The notes under the pieces: model-generated
The model's database searches: none
The model's input: only the letters and a program-made list of their open reading frames with translations
Told to the model about the DNA's origin: nothing
Shown here: positions 38,501-52,500 of the stretch, one piece after another
Position numbering within the stretch: position 1 is the stretch's first letter
Layout of the letters: every line of letters starts with the position of its first letter
NCBI RefSeq assembly: GCF_000699445.3
Contig: NC_067202.1
Coordinates: 8,179,458 to 8,243,457 of the forward strand
Origin: Schistosoma haematobium
Taxonomy: Eukaryota > Platyhelminthes > Trematoda > Strigeidida > Schistosomatidae
Reading direction: 5' to 3'
DNA length: 64,000 bases
Position numbers and translations under genes: made by a program

Positions 38501-41500
38501 ACTGTATGAACTCTCAACCGAAAGACTTCAGCGTACGAAATCGTGGATGAACACTGCTGAAAAGACCTATACTGGGACGAAACGGCCATCCATTGCTTTG
38601 AGGTTTCAGTGGTGGTCGATCTTAGACTGACTAGCGATTTCAACGGTGGAAATACAACAATCCCCACAAATCCTTCATATAACTGTACATTCAACTTATT
38701 CAGATAATTACTGCTATATGTATTTAGTAAGCTTTGAGTTCAAATCAAAACACTTTCAACCTGAATAATCATTAGTGTATTGGAAGGAGGTAACTTGCTA
38801 GTTAAATAATCTATATTTCATTTAGTACGTTGCAGGTCCGAACCCGCACTTCATCTATCTCGGTAATAGGCAGCTGATCACTAACATTAAGCTATTCATA
38901 AACAGAGTGGTTCAAACTTAAGAGACATAAGCCTGAAGCTGGTAAGTGAGTTAACCAAAAATTATCAGATTATTTTTGTCATCCACTTTAATGACTTTCT
39001 TTTTCTCTGTTCTTTAGTAGTAGAACTACCTTGAATCATTGGATCTGTAATATTTTATGATACGGTTTGTGATGTATAAATAATCATAAAAGTAGTTTTC
39101 CGAAGGATTTATATCGGTTTATGTACCACTAGACATTTATTTCTCAAAATTTTAAAAGTTTATCTCTTCCAGTGTGAACCTATGTCTTTTCAATAAATGA
39201 AAATGTGTAATCAGTCTACTAATCATAACATTTGATGGTTCAGTTTAGATAAGTTGTAGAACTTACCTCATCTTTACGAGAGAAGTACACACTGAATGTA
39301 ACCAGAAAAGCAAGTGCCAAAGCTCCTACTAGAATTGCGTACTAAATGGAAATGAATATAAAACAGACAGTTAATCGTGAATGATAATTATAGAACAAAA
39401 GAAATAAAACACGAGGTATTACTTATATGAAAAGTTCAGTAGTTTGTGGCTAGTAACTAATATTTCAAATTATTAGCCATTTGCACTGATTAATATTGGG
39501 TCATTAAGTAATGTAGTGCATCGCAGATCCTAAAACTATTTCAATATATTAGTGGAGCTGGTTACTGTGTACAATTATTTACGAATGACTAAGTGTTACC
39601 TATACATATCAAGTCAAAACTTACAAGGCATTTAAAAACCATGAGACCGTAATCATTATTACCCACTTTTTTCATAATCAGTTTTGGCGATTTGTGGAGA
39701 TCGTAGTATTTTCAAAGTTGAATTCATGAGTCAATCTAAACTAGACGACGGTTGGAAACCTGGAAGCACTGGACAGGACTCCTCAGAAGTGCTCATCCAA
39801 GCACCCGCACGCACGACTTGAACACGAGATCTCCAGTTTCGCGCGCTAACACCAACTCTAGACCACTGTGCCGGGATGTGCACTGTTGAGGAGTCACGTA
39901 CTAGGACGAGGCGGCCATACAGTGCTTCCAGGTTTTCAATATTGGTCTAACTTAGATTGCTTCGTGAACGCAACTTTTTTTATAAATCAATGTTTTTAAA
40001 GTTTCTGAGTTCAGCTATTCTCGTTTCTAGTCATATAGAAGTTCGAGAGGTCTGTTCACTGAGTATTCTACCACAAAGAAAGTGGGATATAGATATAATT
40101 TTGAGGTCACCACTCAGAAAATTAGTAGTTCATAAATTCATTCATGAGTTCAAACCTTAATCCATGAATCTCAGTTCTTGCAACAGTACAGTACGTTAGG
40201 TAGGAATCGTTCCATCTGATCTTAAGGGATGACAGTATTTTATTAACTAAGGTTTTAGTATTGCAGTCAAACTAGTAGAATTGACTTGATAATGTAACCA
40301 ATATAGATCTGGAGAGTTAAGGTGTAACTGATTTCAAAGAATCTGAAAAGCAAGCCAATAGATCCCTAGGAGTTCTAACACAGTTAAATTTGACCTAATA
40401 TATATTTCTATATATTTATAATACAGTCGAATATATCGATAAAAGTACGTTTGAACAATTTTGTTAAGACTCAATTAAGTACTTGGTTTTCTTCTATTAT
40501 CACTTCTGTGAATTTTATCATTTTTTAAACCATAAATTTGGCTAGAATAATCAATCTACTCCAAGTATAGAAGTCCCATGTTTCCTCAAGTAATGTGAAG
40601 ATGCGTGGTAGGGATAAACTCCGCTCTCGTTCAGATATCTGGCCTTGCACCTGGCAACCAACCAAAAATGAACCGAGACTTATTACTTACATCATCGTGA
40701 TTCATAAAGGAGGGTGTGTTTCATTCTCTATCGTCTTTGCTGGATTGCATGAAAAATATAGAGTTTTCTACAACGAAAATACCACTCCTTTATGCTACGG
40801 ACGTGTCAAGTGTAACGCAGTTTGTCATGATGGAAGAAAACTTACAACATGCCAAAAGTCACACCTCTAATTAATTATATAGTAAAAATTATTCAAAAAT
40901 ATCTAATGTTAAGTGAATAAATAAACGAAAACATAACTGTAATCATTGAATACGATACACTTAAATGATTTGATAATGTGGAGTTTATCCCCAACCCTTT
41001 GAAATAAAGAGACAATTTACTCTAAGTTCGTTTTTGATGTTTAGTAAACTAGCTTGTTTCTCATTGGTAAGACAACTACATACTTATAACTTACACCTGT
41101 TACCCTTTATTAAGGAGTATAGGCCACTCACCATCATTCTCCATACATACTCACTACTCATGATAAATTGTAGAAAAATCTAGATTATATCCTAACCATA
41201 TACCCCTTAAAGAGGAAGAATGTATTTGTAAAGTCTCAGTGAATAAATTTTGAAGTGAATCCAATGTTTCACCTAACCATCTGGTCCAAACTTTTTTCAA
41301 GGAATTATCTTTAATATCTCACATTAACTCGGCGCTCAAATACTGTGAAACTATTCGATTAAATTTAGACGAAAGTTCTTATTTATTACCTACACCCCCT
41401 TGTTCCTTTTTTTAGGTATCACAAGGTACATATTTTTTTCTCATTTAGTCAATCAACTCAGTGAAATAATAATTGTAACCATATGAAAAGTCTATATTGA

Positions 41501-43526
41501 ATTAGTCATCATAATGATCAACTATAGTCAAACTACTAAATATAGAATCAAAAGAAAAATGCAGTTCTTTCTTTGTAACGGATATAAATTGGAAAACTAA
41601 ATATGAAAAACAAAATACCCATTAAGATTCATAAACTTTATGTAAGTAGCGAGGGGGGGGCTAATCATTTTTATTTATCATTAAATGATCAATTAAAGTA
41701 AAAGATAATTAATTAATTTCCATTTTTTAATGTAATGAAATTTATTATTATTTTTACTTACTATATAAAGTAGTATCTTCATATTGCAACAGGCTCCACA
41801 ATAACCAAATATTGAGATACCTGTACAAACAGCACCTAGGATAAAGACTGCTAAACCAACTGGAGCTGGAAATAATAAAGATCACAATAAAAATACAAAA
41901 ACAATTAGATATTATAAATATATTAATAGGTTGGTAATATCCCAATGAATAGAAAAATTAGTCAGTTTACTGAAGCTTAGGGTAAATACCGTTAAGTAGT
42001 CTAACACGAAGCCAGGTGCATGCTTCATTATATATTTATGGTTCATGATAATGATCGTTCCACAGGCTCACCTACGGAAACCTTGTTACAACTTTTATTT
42101 CCTTTAAATATTCAAATTACATCATCTTCTCAGCATCAGTCGAACAGTAAAGCCATTACAACGACACCAATCTAACGATTTCACTAAACTATTCAATTGG
42201 TAGTAGCGACGGGCGGTGTGTATAAAGGGCATTATGTTTATGATTTAACTTAAATTATTAACCCTTAGGTGATATAAATCATATTCAAACTATTGATCGT
42301 AAATAACCTAAATTATGGGGAAGAAAGATGAGCTGGTACTCACTTTCTAAGAAATCAAATAAAGTGTATGTACAGGAACAAAACAAACACAATATTTTCA
42401 CTTTAAATGTTGAAAGTCGAAGAAATGAAAAGATCATATGAAACTAAAGTATTGAAATGAAATCATAGAGTGAATGGTGATGAGGTTGGACAACATGAAA
42501 TTGATTTAATCATTAATCTATAATGATTTTGAATACATGTTGCACACATACTCAAGTTGGCACTTAATCTATTCATGTTCCAAAGACTGAATATGGAAGA
42601 TACTAATAAATTAGTTTGATCAATTAAATTTCACAGATAGTCAGAATAAGGAATCAGTATACCTTATGTTTACAAGTTCAAATAACATTCAGTATTGAGT
42701 TGAAACAATGATTGAATATTGAATCAATCGGATATTAGCATTTACTCGTTATAATGTAGGTTATATTATCTACCTAAATTATTAAGATTTGAAAATCCTT
42801 TATTTTGTTTAAAGTTTAATTTCAATGAAAACATTCTATGAATGATACATTTAAGTGAGAGGCGCTTTACTGATCCTACATGTACTGTAACAGACGTGGA
42901 TATAACCACTGTATATTCACCAAATGAATTTCATTAATCTGCTAACATAGACAACTTGTAAGTTATTTGAATTTTAGTCGTTGAGATCATGAGCCAATTG
43001 ATGCTAGACCACCATAGAAAACCCCGAAGTACTGGATGGCCAATTCGATCTCGCCTCGCGAGATTCAAACCGAGGAACTATAAGTCCCGTGCGCAAGGGC
43101 TTAACCACTAAACCACTGAGCTGGCTGGCATTCAGTGGTGTTAATGTTTAACTTCAACTAATACACGAAATTCAGTGACACATCCACCATTGTCTCCAGT
43201 GAGTTACTATCTCATAACTGACCCGGTTGAACTCCACTGGTCACTGGTTCTCATTAGAACTCTAGGAAATATCTCTTGAAGCCAGTTACTAGTGACCATA
43301 TGTTGATTAATATCAGAAGGGGTTTTTTGTGGATAACAACAGTTATTTACATATGATATTCCAGAAATCTGATCTACAATCAAATAAATAAGTTTCCATA
43401 CTGTACGTACTTTGATTTCAAAATTTAATAAACCTATTCTTAACATGAAGACATCCTGAAATACATGTCAAAATGTTATAATTGTCCATGTTTTACATTG
43501 ATTATGCGGAGATATAATACAGCTAT

Positions 43527-43559
<33 letters not shown>

Positions 43560-46500
43560 GCCTGTTACTCCTCGTGAAGGAGCATAGGCCGCTCACCAGC
43601 ATTCTCCATCCAACCCTGTCCTGGGCAATCCTTTCTAGCTCCGTCCAGTTGTAATTCATCCTTTTCATATCTGCTTCTATTATCCGACGCAATGTGTTCT
43701 TTAGCCTTCCTCTTTTTCGCTTCCCTTCAGGATTCCAAGTTAGGGCTTGCTTCGTGATGCAGTTTGACGATTTGCGTAATGTATGTCCTATCCATTTCCA
43801 TCGTCTTTTCCTAATTTCTTCTTCAGCTGGAAGTTGGTTTGTCCTCTCCTACATTAGGTTGTTACTGATGGTATCCGGCCAATGGATGTTGAGTATCTTG
43901 CATAGACAACTATTTATAAATACTTGTACCTTCTTGATGACTGTTGTAGTAGTTCTTCAAGTTTTAGCTCCGTACAGTAGAACTGCCTTGACGTTCGTAT
44001 TGAAGATTCTCACTTTGATATTGGTTGAAAGTTGTTTTGAGTTCCATATGTTCTTCAATTGTAGGAATGCGACCCTTGCTTTGCCGATCCTCGCCTTTAT
44101 GTCTGCATCGGATCCTCCTTGTTCATCGATGATGCTTCCCAGGTATGTGAAGGACTCTACATCTTCCAGAGTTTCGCCATCAAGTGTGATTGGATTGCTG
44201 TTCTCCGCTTTGAATTTGAGGACCTTGGTTTTCCCTTTGTGTATGCTGAGGCCTACTGATGCAGAGACTGCTGCTACACTGGCTGTCTTCATCTGCATCT
44301 GTTCGTGTGTACGTGATAGGAGGGCTAGGTCATCTGCGAAGTCCAAATCGTCTAATTGATTCTGAGCTGTCCATTGTATTCCGTGTTTTCCTTCAGATGT
44401 TGAGGTCTTCATAATCCAGTCGACCACCAGAAGAAAGAGGAAGGGAGAGAGTAAACAGCCTTGTCTGACTCCGGTCCTTACTTGGAATGCATCTGTCAGC
44501 TGTCCTCCATGCACTACTTTGCACTGTGGTCCGTCGTATGAGTTCCGGATAATATTGACAATCTTCTCAGGAACTCCGTAGTGTCGAAGAAGTTTCCATA
44601 ATGTCCTCCTATCTACACTGTCGAATGCCTTTTCATAATCAATGAAGTTGATGTATAGTGATGAGTTCCACTCAACTGATTGTTCAACGATGATCCGTAG
44701 TGTTGCAATTTGGTCTGTGCACGACCGATCCTTACGGAATCCAGCTTGTTGATCTCGAAGTTGGGCGTCTACCGCATCCTTCATCCGGTTCAGCAACAAT
44801 CTGTTGAAGACTTTCCCTGGTATTGACAGTAGTGTTATGCCTCTGTAGTTTTCACATTTGCTCAGATCTCCTTTCTTTGGAATCTTGACGAGGTGTCCTT
44901 CTTTCCAGTCCATCGGCACTTGTTCCTCCTCCCAAATCTTTTTGAATAGAAGATAGAGCATGCTTGTGGTTGTTTTGATGTCTGATTTCAGTGCTTCAGC
45001 TGGTATGTTGTCGGGTCCCGCTGCTTTCCCGTTCTTGATTTGTCTGACGGCCATTCTAATTTCTTCCGTAGTTGGTGGATTGACATCTATAGGAAGATCT
45101 ATGTGTGCTGCTTCGATGTCCGGCGGATTCATTGGAGCCGGCAATACAGCTATACCAATATCAAACTTTTTAATATATTAATCCATTGTTATGATTTGAG
45201 AATAGTTTATTTGACAGACTGAAATTAGTTACAGAATCATTGAGAATAAGGGAGCACAGGATTGATATTTCGTTCAACTACTGGATTTCTCAGAGAGGTA
45301 ATTCGACGAATCAGACAGAAAATAAACTCATGCCCTTTTTAATCTCTCAGTAAACTTATTAGCTTTGAACAACTGAGTTGACGTTCATTAGTTGGCAATC
45401 CCAACTTCAATTATTTCACTGTATTGTATAAATATCATCTATCTTCATCTGTGGTACTGTGGTGTGGGTTACTTATATCCACATAAGTAGTGTATAACGG
45501 GGGTTAGGAAGAGAATTTATTTCAGTAGAAGATCGATAAGGAAAGAATGGGAACGGAACGCAATTGGTATGAAGATGCATGAACAATGAAATCTGAGACA
45601 ATGATATTTGCAAAAGGAATAGTCACGTTTGAAACGATGGATTAATATTTTGAAAATTAACTATTTACTATATGATTCTCAGATTTTAGTGAGATGCTCT
45701 GTAATTTTGCGTGTCAAATACATCCCCAGTCGTGTTCTTGTTCAACACAGTGCGTATCTCACTCCATACCATTAATTTCTTAAAAATAAAACTTTGGGAA
45801 CTTATTCTCAACTCATCTGATTATTGTCAAGATGGAAAATTTAGTTAGGATCAACCGATCAATTTCAAAGACAATTTACATCAACAAATTGACTTAAGAA
45901 CGTTTGCTAATGTAACCAGAAATGATTGTTCCTAACGTAGAAAATATAGAACGAAATTCGTTCATATAAGAGCTTTTGTTTCATTCTGTTCTTTCATTAT
46001 GTTAAGATAGTAGATATCAAACTAAAATTAACTAATTAAAATCATCTATCATCTCTCTAATCGAAAAGAATGTCTTAAAACAGATCGATTATGGGTAGCA
46101 ATGGAATCTAAGACGAGCTTTTCTTTTAACTCGGGACTCGTCAAGTGGACCCAACTGCATCTCAGTGTTGATATTCGCTCCGGGACTCGAACTCAGCGTT
46201 GAGTCCGGGAGCTCAGTGAATAAGAAGTTAGGCTTTTTGAGCTAAAGTTGAAATGGCTAAAGTCGATACAGTTGGTACAGGATGCATATATATTTCAACC
46301 AAAACTGGTCAAAATTAGTCAAAATATCAACAACGGAATATTTCAAACTCATTCTAATAATGACATAAATGCCTTAAAAAGATAATCTTGTCAGTCATTA
46401 CAAATTCTTCTTCCTGTATGGAAAATATCAAACCCATCTTTATTAATTCCTAAATTTCAAATAACAGTATTCTATCATTAACCATTTGATATACGCCCCC

Positions 46501-49500
46501 TGTATAAGTTATTTGACTAGAAAATGTTCACTCATATAGAGAATGAGGCATTTGTCACCGACGTTAGTAATACTGAATGGTTATAAATGAAACTGAAAAT
46601 AAACATTATTTGTTATTTGCTCACTGACTGTTAAGTTGTAATGTGTTTGTTGTGGAAACTGAACAATTTAAGTTCAAGATCTAATGTAGACTTTTACTAT
46701 AGAATATCTGAGAGTAACAAGTTACAGTGAAACAGATATCCAATATTTCATTTGAGTTTTCACTGATTCTCCAGATGATATCAGCTCATAATGAATACTG
46801 ATCTCAAAAACTGAATTCATGATAAAGTTAAGTTAGATGGACAAGCACTTATATAAACAATACCATCTGTCCAATTCCTTGTTTCATTTCTGGTTACTTT
46901 CTTTAACCGATTGTTAACATCTCTTTATCCAGTGGCTAATTTCCTAGTTGAATTTTTAAATATAACAAGGTGATATTCTTATTATAAAAAGTTTATAAAA
47001 CTGATTCGATTTATGGTTTTTACTGTATATTAACATTGGTTTTAAGGTCAAACTCTCGTCACAGAGTTTGAGGGTCCCAACTTCATCCCCTAGCAGCGTT
47101 GTGGATGATCATTGCTAAATAACCCCATATTATGATAAAACACACATCCAGGATATCCCGGTTTTAAATAGTTCTGTAATCTATAAGGTTAAATTAATCA
47201 TTCATTGATGATATAGAGGCCTATTTATGCAGCTTTCTTATTATGCTCTCTTTGAGGTAATCACATATTTAGTACGCTTTGCGTGTATAGATTTGTTTGT
47301 CAGTGAATATGAATGAAACATTTAGTTGAGACGCTTATTCATAACTCAGTTTAACCAGCTTACCAGTGAATTCTGACAGTATATGGATAGAATTGAAGGA
47401 AAACTACAAAAATAACCTTGAAAACTTCCGATATCATTAATACCCTTCAGTGGATTTCACGAATCAAGATTCTTTACATAAAATGGGAATAAAAGTACTT
47501 CTAAGTCACTGGGTTTGATTCCAATAAGTTATATGTTTAACTTAAACCCACTTGTTTGATATAGTGTAATTTTAAGACGATAATATTCACCTTACATGAA
47601 AGCTTATACATTTATACTCAACAATTTTAGAGATTATAGCAACTCTCCTACAATCAATTTCGATTATCGTTAATCTTGGTTAAGACCTTTTATAAACTTA
47701 ACAGATAATGTTATTTCAACAGTAACAATTCACATATTTCTTTGTAACATATTATGATCACTATCTTGTCTGTATAAACATGTACGCTTGATCATATGTA
47801 ACAGCCTGCGGACATATCTCTTTCTAGCTTAAATATTAGTAGTTTAAATATCGCTCGATAAATCATTCTCTTTGCCATGTATATATGTACTCGGATCTTA
47901 TTACGAGTCTTTGCCTTGCCTAGATGCGTCCTTATTCGATTTGACCATAAATTCACCTCTGCATTTGCTCACACACATATATCTACCTCTGTTCAAAATT
48001 CGTTCGATTCACTTATAACTTTGTTATTCGTACTATGCAATAATAAACTGCAGTCACTGCTTCTTATTGCCTTCTAATTTCAAATACCATTGGGATTTAT
48101 ATAATAACATTTACAAAGGTGATTGATTAACGAAACTAAGTTACTACTGTGGTGTGTGCTACTTATATTGACATAAGTAGTATATGAAATTAGTCGTGAA
48201 CAGAAGGTCTGGCAGCAGCGAGACAAGAGGATCGAACAGTAAAGAATGGAAACAGGACGCAATTAGTATGAAAAATGCAAGAACAATGAAGTCTGAGTCA
48301 TTTTGAGACAATTGGTGGACATTTTGCAAATTAAGCATTTACTTTATGATTGTTAGACTTCATTAACAAGTCCTGTAATTTTGTGCTAAATACATTCGAT
48401 CGTCCCCACCCGTGTTCTGTTCACCACACTACAAGATTTCTATCAACTTGAGACCGATTCATGGAAATTTAAGTCCTATATGTCAATCAATAAGCAATCG
48501 GGATTAAGTTCCGTTTATGGATTTTTTTAAACAATAAATCGTTCACAACGCTTAGATTGATTTTTATAGAAAAAAAAATTGACTAAAATTGTATGATCAT
48601 ATATACACTGGATATTTTACTGAGAAATAAAGGTGAACATTCTAGTAACTCGACTATGAAAGTGTGACATACATTTCATTTTGAATGATTTTATCGAGTT
48701 AAATCGAATTTTAATTTTTATATGGTGTACACTATTGATTCAGTTGATTTTCATAGGTCTCTAAATCAAACATAATGTTTTCACCTAATCCCATTCAATA
48801 TAAGATTGAAATAAGTAAAGACCATACTGTTTTTCATTTGATGATTACAGAGTTCAAATATGTAGGGAGTGAATCAGTGATTACTAATGATAATGAATGT
48901 TTATGACTATATTTCATATTTGAAATTGTAAAATAATGGTTAGGAAGATTAATGGATGCTACATGACCTAAAGGTTCTTGGTTTGAACCCTGACTGCATT
49001 GCGCTGAAGCATCTCATATTATGATGAAATCGTTATCCAACTCTTCCTAGTTTCCGACAATAAGGTCAGTTTTTGACGAATAATACATGCAGATGATTAT
49101 AGTTTAAAGTGATATTGGAAATCGGGTTTGAGATATGATCCCTGTTCGTTCAACCTTGAACGAGGCAGAAGTTATCTATTATTGAGCTTGTAAACTCGTA
49201 ATTAGCAACATTACGTGAGTACAGTTACCATCCTTGTATCTCACAAAAAATGAATCAGTGAACTAGCGGTGACAATAGTCTTACCAACTGTATTGTTATA
49301 CTTTTGTAACCAATTAACTAAATAGTTCAGGAGTACAATAGGTCTTACAACCCGAGTAGCTAACATCACTTCCACAACGAAATGAAATATTGTGCTCCGA
49401 AATGTCTGCGTGCATGTTTTTAAAAATTGTACATGCTTTGCTGCATTTCTTTGCTCATTGAATTTAATCAACTGACATACTGTTCATGGAGAATCCGTGT

Positions 49501-52500
49501 ATCGGAAAAGTACAAATTCTTACCCTTAACTTAATCACGAAATCACCAAGCATATAGATGAGTTATTCAAGCAGTACAAATATCAACAGCAGATCATATC
49601 ATGAAAACTTAATATTTTTCAAAAATGTTTTAAGGTCTCAATTAGATTACCATTTACACGTAACTTATTTTCTAATGATCTTCTAGAGTTACTTAAATTA
49701 TTCCCCCATCTTCGGTATGTTCGACTGTAGCTACTCTGAATGAATAAAAACACATCAAGTTAACTTTATAAACTGTTGACACAGTAAACACAAAATAATA
49801 CGGGAAAATTTATCAGCAATATAACATGCTACTTACAAGTAGACGTCAGTATTCTTGTAACCAGTTCATTAATTTGTCCACCATCACTTCCTTTAATATA
49901 TTGATGAATTAGATTGGTTACGAAATTATTCAATAGAGATTGTATAACACTTTGACCCCAAACCATCAAGGCTCCAAGTATGAGCAATGCCAGCCCTACA
50001 ATCTTTATTTCAAAAGATTGATAAGTACAGTTTATTAATATTTTGGATGCAAAAATGACACAATCTTGTTTCAATATTAAACATTATAGTAACACATCAT
50101 CATTTCATTTCATATTAACTCCATCTTGAAGTTGAACTGTAATACGAAACTATTTACTTATTACTATTTAACTCAATAGAACACAACATTAAAAGTAAGC
50201 GAATCCTTTCATTGAAATGACTAAAACAATCTTTTTTAAAGATATAAGTAATTTAGATTCATCTTATGTTGTTTGTTTGCATCAGGCTCTTATTGGCATA
50301 TATGCATCTTCTATGGATTGCCTTGATATTACTTTAAGTCACAAGCATTATAAGCAAAAAATGGATGGTGGCTAGACGTGGAATCCAGGATGCTTGTGGA
50401 TAACGCGATGGCATTTGAAGCGAACGGTACTGGGTTGGAGTCTCGAAGTGAACATCAACTCTAGGATGCAGGTACATTTAACTGAGAAGTTTCAAATAGG
50501 ACGAAACGCCCATCCTGGATTCCACTGCTAGCCACATCCATCTTTGCTTATATAGGTAATTTTTTGAGGATTAAATAAAAACAAATCTTCCTAACACTTT
50601 ATATTTAGATACTTACCAAAATATTTACAATGTTTATAAACAGTAATATGCTATTTCTATCCCTTATTCAAGATATTTCTGTTGTATACTGAACTTAATA
50701 ACATGTTTTTATATGAATAAAACTAAAGTTTCCATGAATCGGTCTGACTATGGTTTACATATTATACAAAGGACAAAAAGATTATGATTCGTAGTATTTT
50801 TCACCAAAAAGAATTCATGAACCATATAATCACTCAGTCATAGACATTATATAATCTGATACAATTGTATAACAGTTTAATTTGTTATTACTCACACTAA
50901 CATAATGAGAGAAGAAGTGTTTAACATAAGAAGTTAGAGAGTGGAAATGATAACTCATTTTGAATGATATCTCTCATTACTTCCATTAATAGACTTTGAT
51001 TGTCCGGTTGTTCATAAGCAAGAATTCTACATTTACATTGACGTGTAACAGACCAATAGCTAATGACTTTATGAGCTGATGCCATGTTTATGGTTTACTG
51101 TTTTATCCTTATTTCAACCTACTTCTACACCAGCCAATATCATTTACTATGGCAGAGCATAATGGTTATAAACAAGATCAGCAACAGGCATTTTTAATCT
51201 TTAAAAACTCATATTTCTTATTGTAGTAGTAGTCATGATAAATTGTATGAAAATTACTCATTTTTTTGGAAATATGTTAGACTTATTTAATGCTTGTATA
51301 ATCGTCTTGTGATAATCGTGAATTGATTGAGCTTATACATTAACATCGTTGGACGTTGGCTCAGTGGTCTGGAGGTTAAGAGTTCACGTGTGAGGCTTAA
51401 GGTCCTGGATTCGAGTCTCATGGGTGGGATTATGAACGTATATTGTTGTGGAGTTTCATACTACGACGAAATGGTCGTCTAGTGTTTACAAGTTTTAAAT
51501 GATGATCTAACTTAGATCAGTCCATCATTTCAATGAAATCATAAAACTATATAGACTCTATTTCATGAAACTTATTATTTAGTATACAGACATGTAAAAA
51601 CAATAACAAAACAAGAAAATTATTCTAAACAATAAACAAATTGTAAATGTTTATCACAAATATTGTAGTTTTCTATAAATCCTGATTAGACATTGATAAT
51701 CTATTTCACTGAATAATTAACAATAAAATCATTGTATAAATATGATTGAAAAAGTTAATTTAAGGTCAACAATAATCATTTGATGAATAGAATAACAATC
51801 ATTTACATTAGAAATTAAACAAAATGTGTACACTATTATTAACTTTATTATTGAAATGTTCCAGAACATCATTGTGACATTAGACTAATTAATACTTACA
51901 GTTGATTGATTATTGGGTGGTGATCAATTGCATGTACGTCAGGTCCTTCATAGTGAGGATTGAATCCTATCGATCAAGTTGCAATGTGGACACCAGTCTA
52001 GGTGACTCGACATTGTATGCACTATTTTGAGATAAGATGGTGGTTGGAGGTAGTCAACAAGAAACCCTGGACCTAGGTTTCATGCTACTTGGCACTCGTC
52101 AGAAAGGTGTACCTTTAATCTTCAGGGGAATGATGCTACCTGACGAATTCGATCCCATGTCACTCAGCTTCACGGTCATATACAATAATACACAGACATA
52201 CATGACATTGATCACCACTCAATCAATTGTAAACACATCTCAGTCCTACAGAAGGTCAGTCGTGGCCCGGATAGCTCAGTAGTAACGTCTCTGACTGTGA
52301 AGCTGGGTGACACGGGATTGAATTCATGAGGGAGCATCAGTTCCCTTAAGATTACAGGCACGCCATGCTGACGAGTGCCAAGTAGCACAAAACCTAGGTC
52401 CAGGATTTACTGTTGACTACCTTCAACCACCATCTTAATTAATACTTGCCAACTTCATTGTAGTTATAGAGTTATTTCTATTGTTAAACAGTTGGTTTCC

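Noticed and set aside
41754..41945. 63-codon minus-strand ORF
   Set aside because: Wrong frame over tetraspanin exon 3 and its intron; the true frame gives the GYCGACC motif.
43694..44359. 221-codon plus-strand ORF
   Set aside because: Antisense shadow of the SR2 reverse transcriptase on the minus strand; no domain in its own frame.
52262..52324. tRNA gene
   Set aside because: A and B boxes are present, but no cloverleaf closes and the unit is a repeated SINE head.
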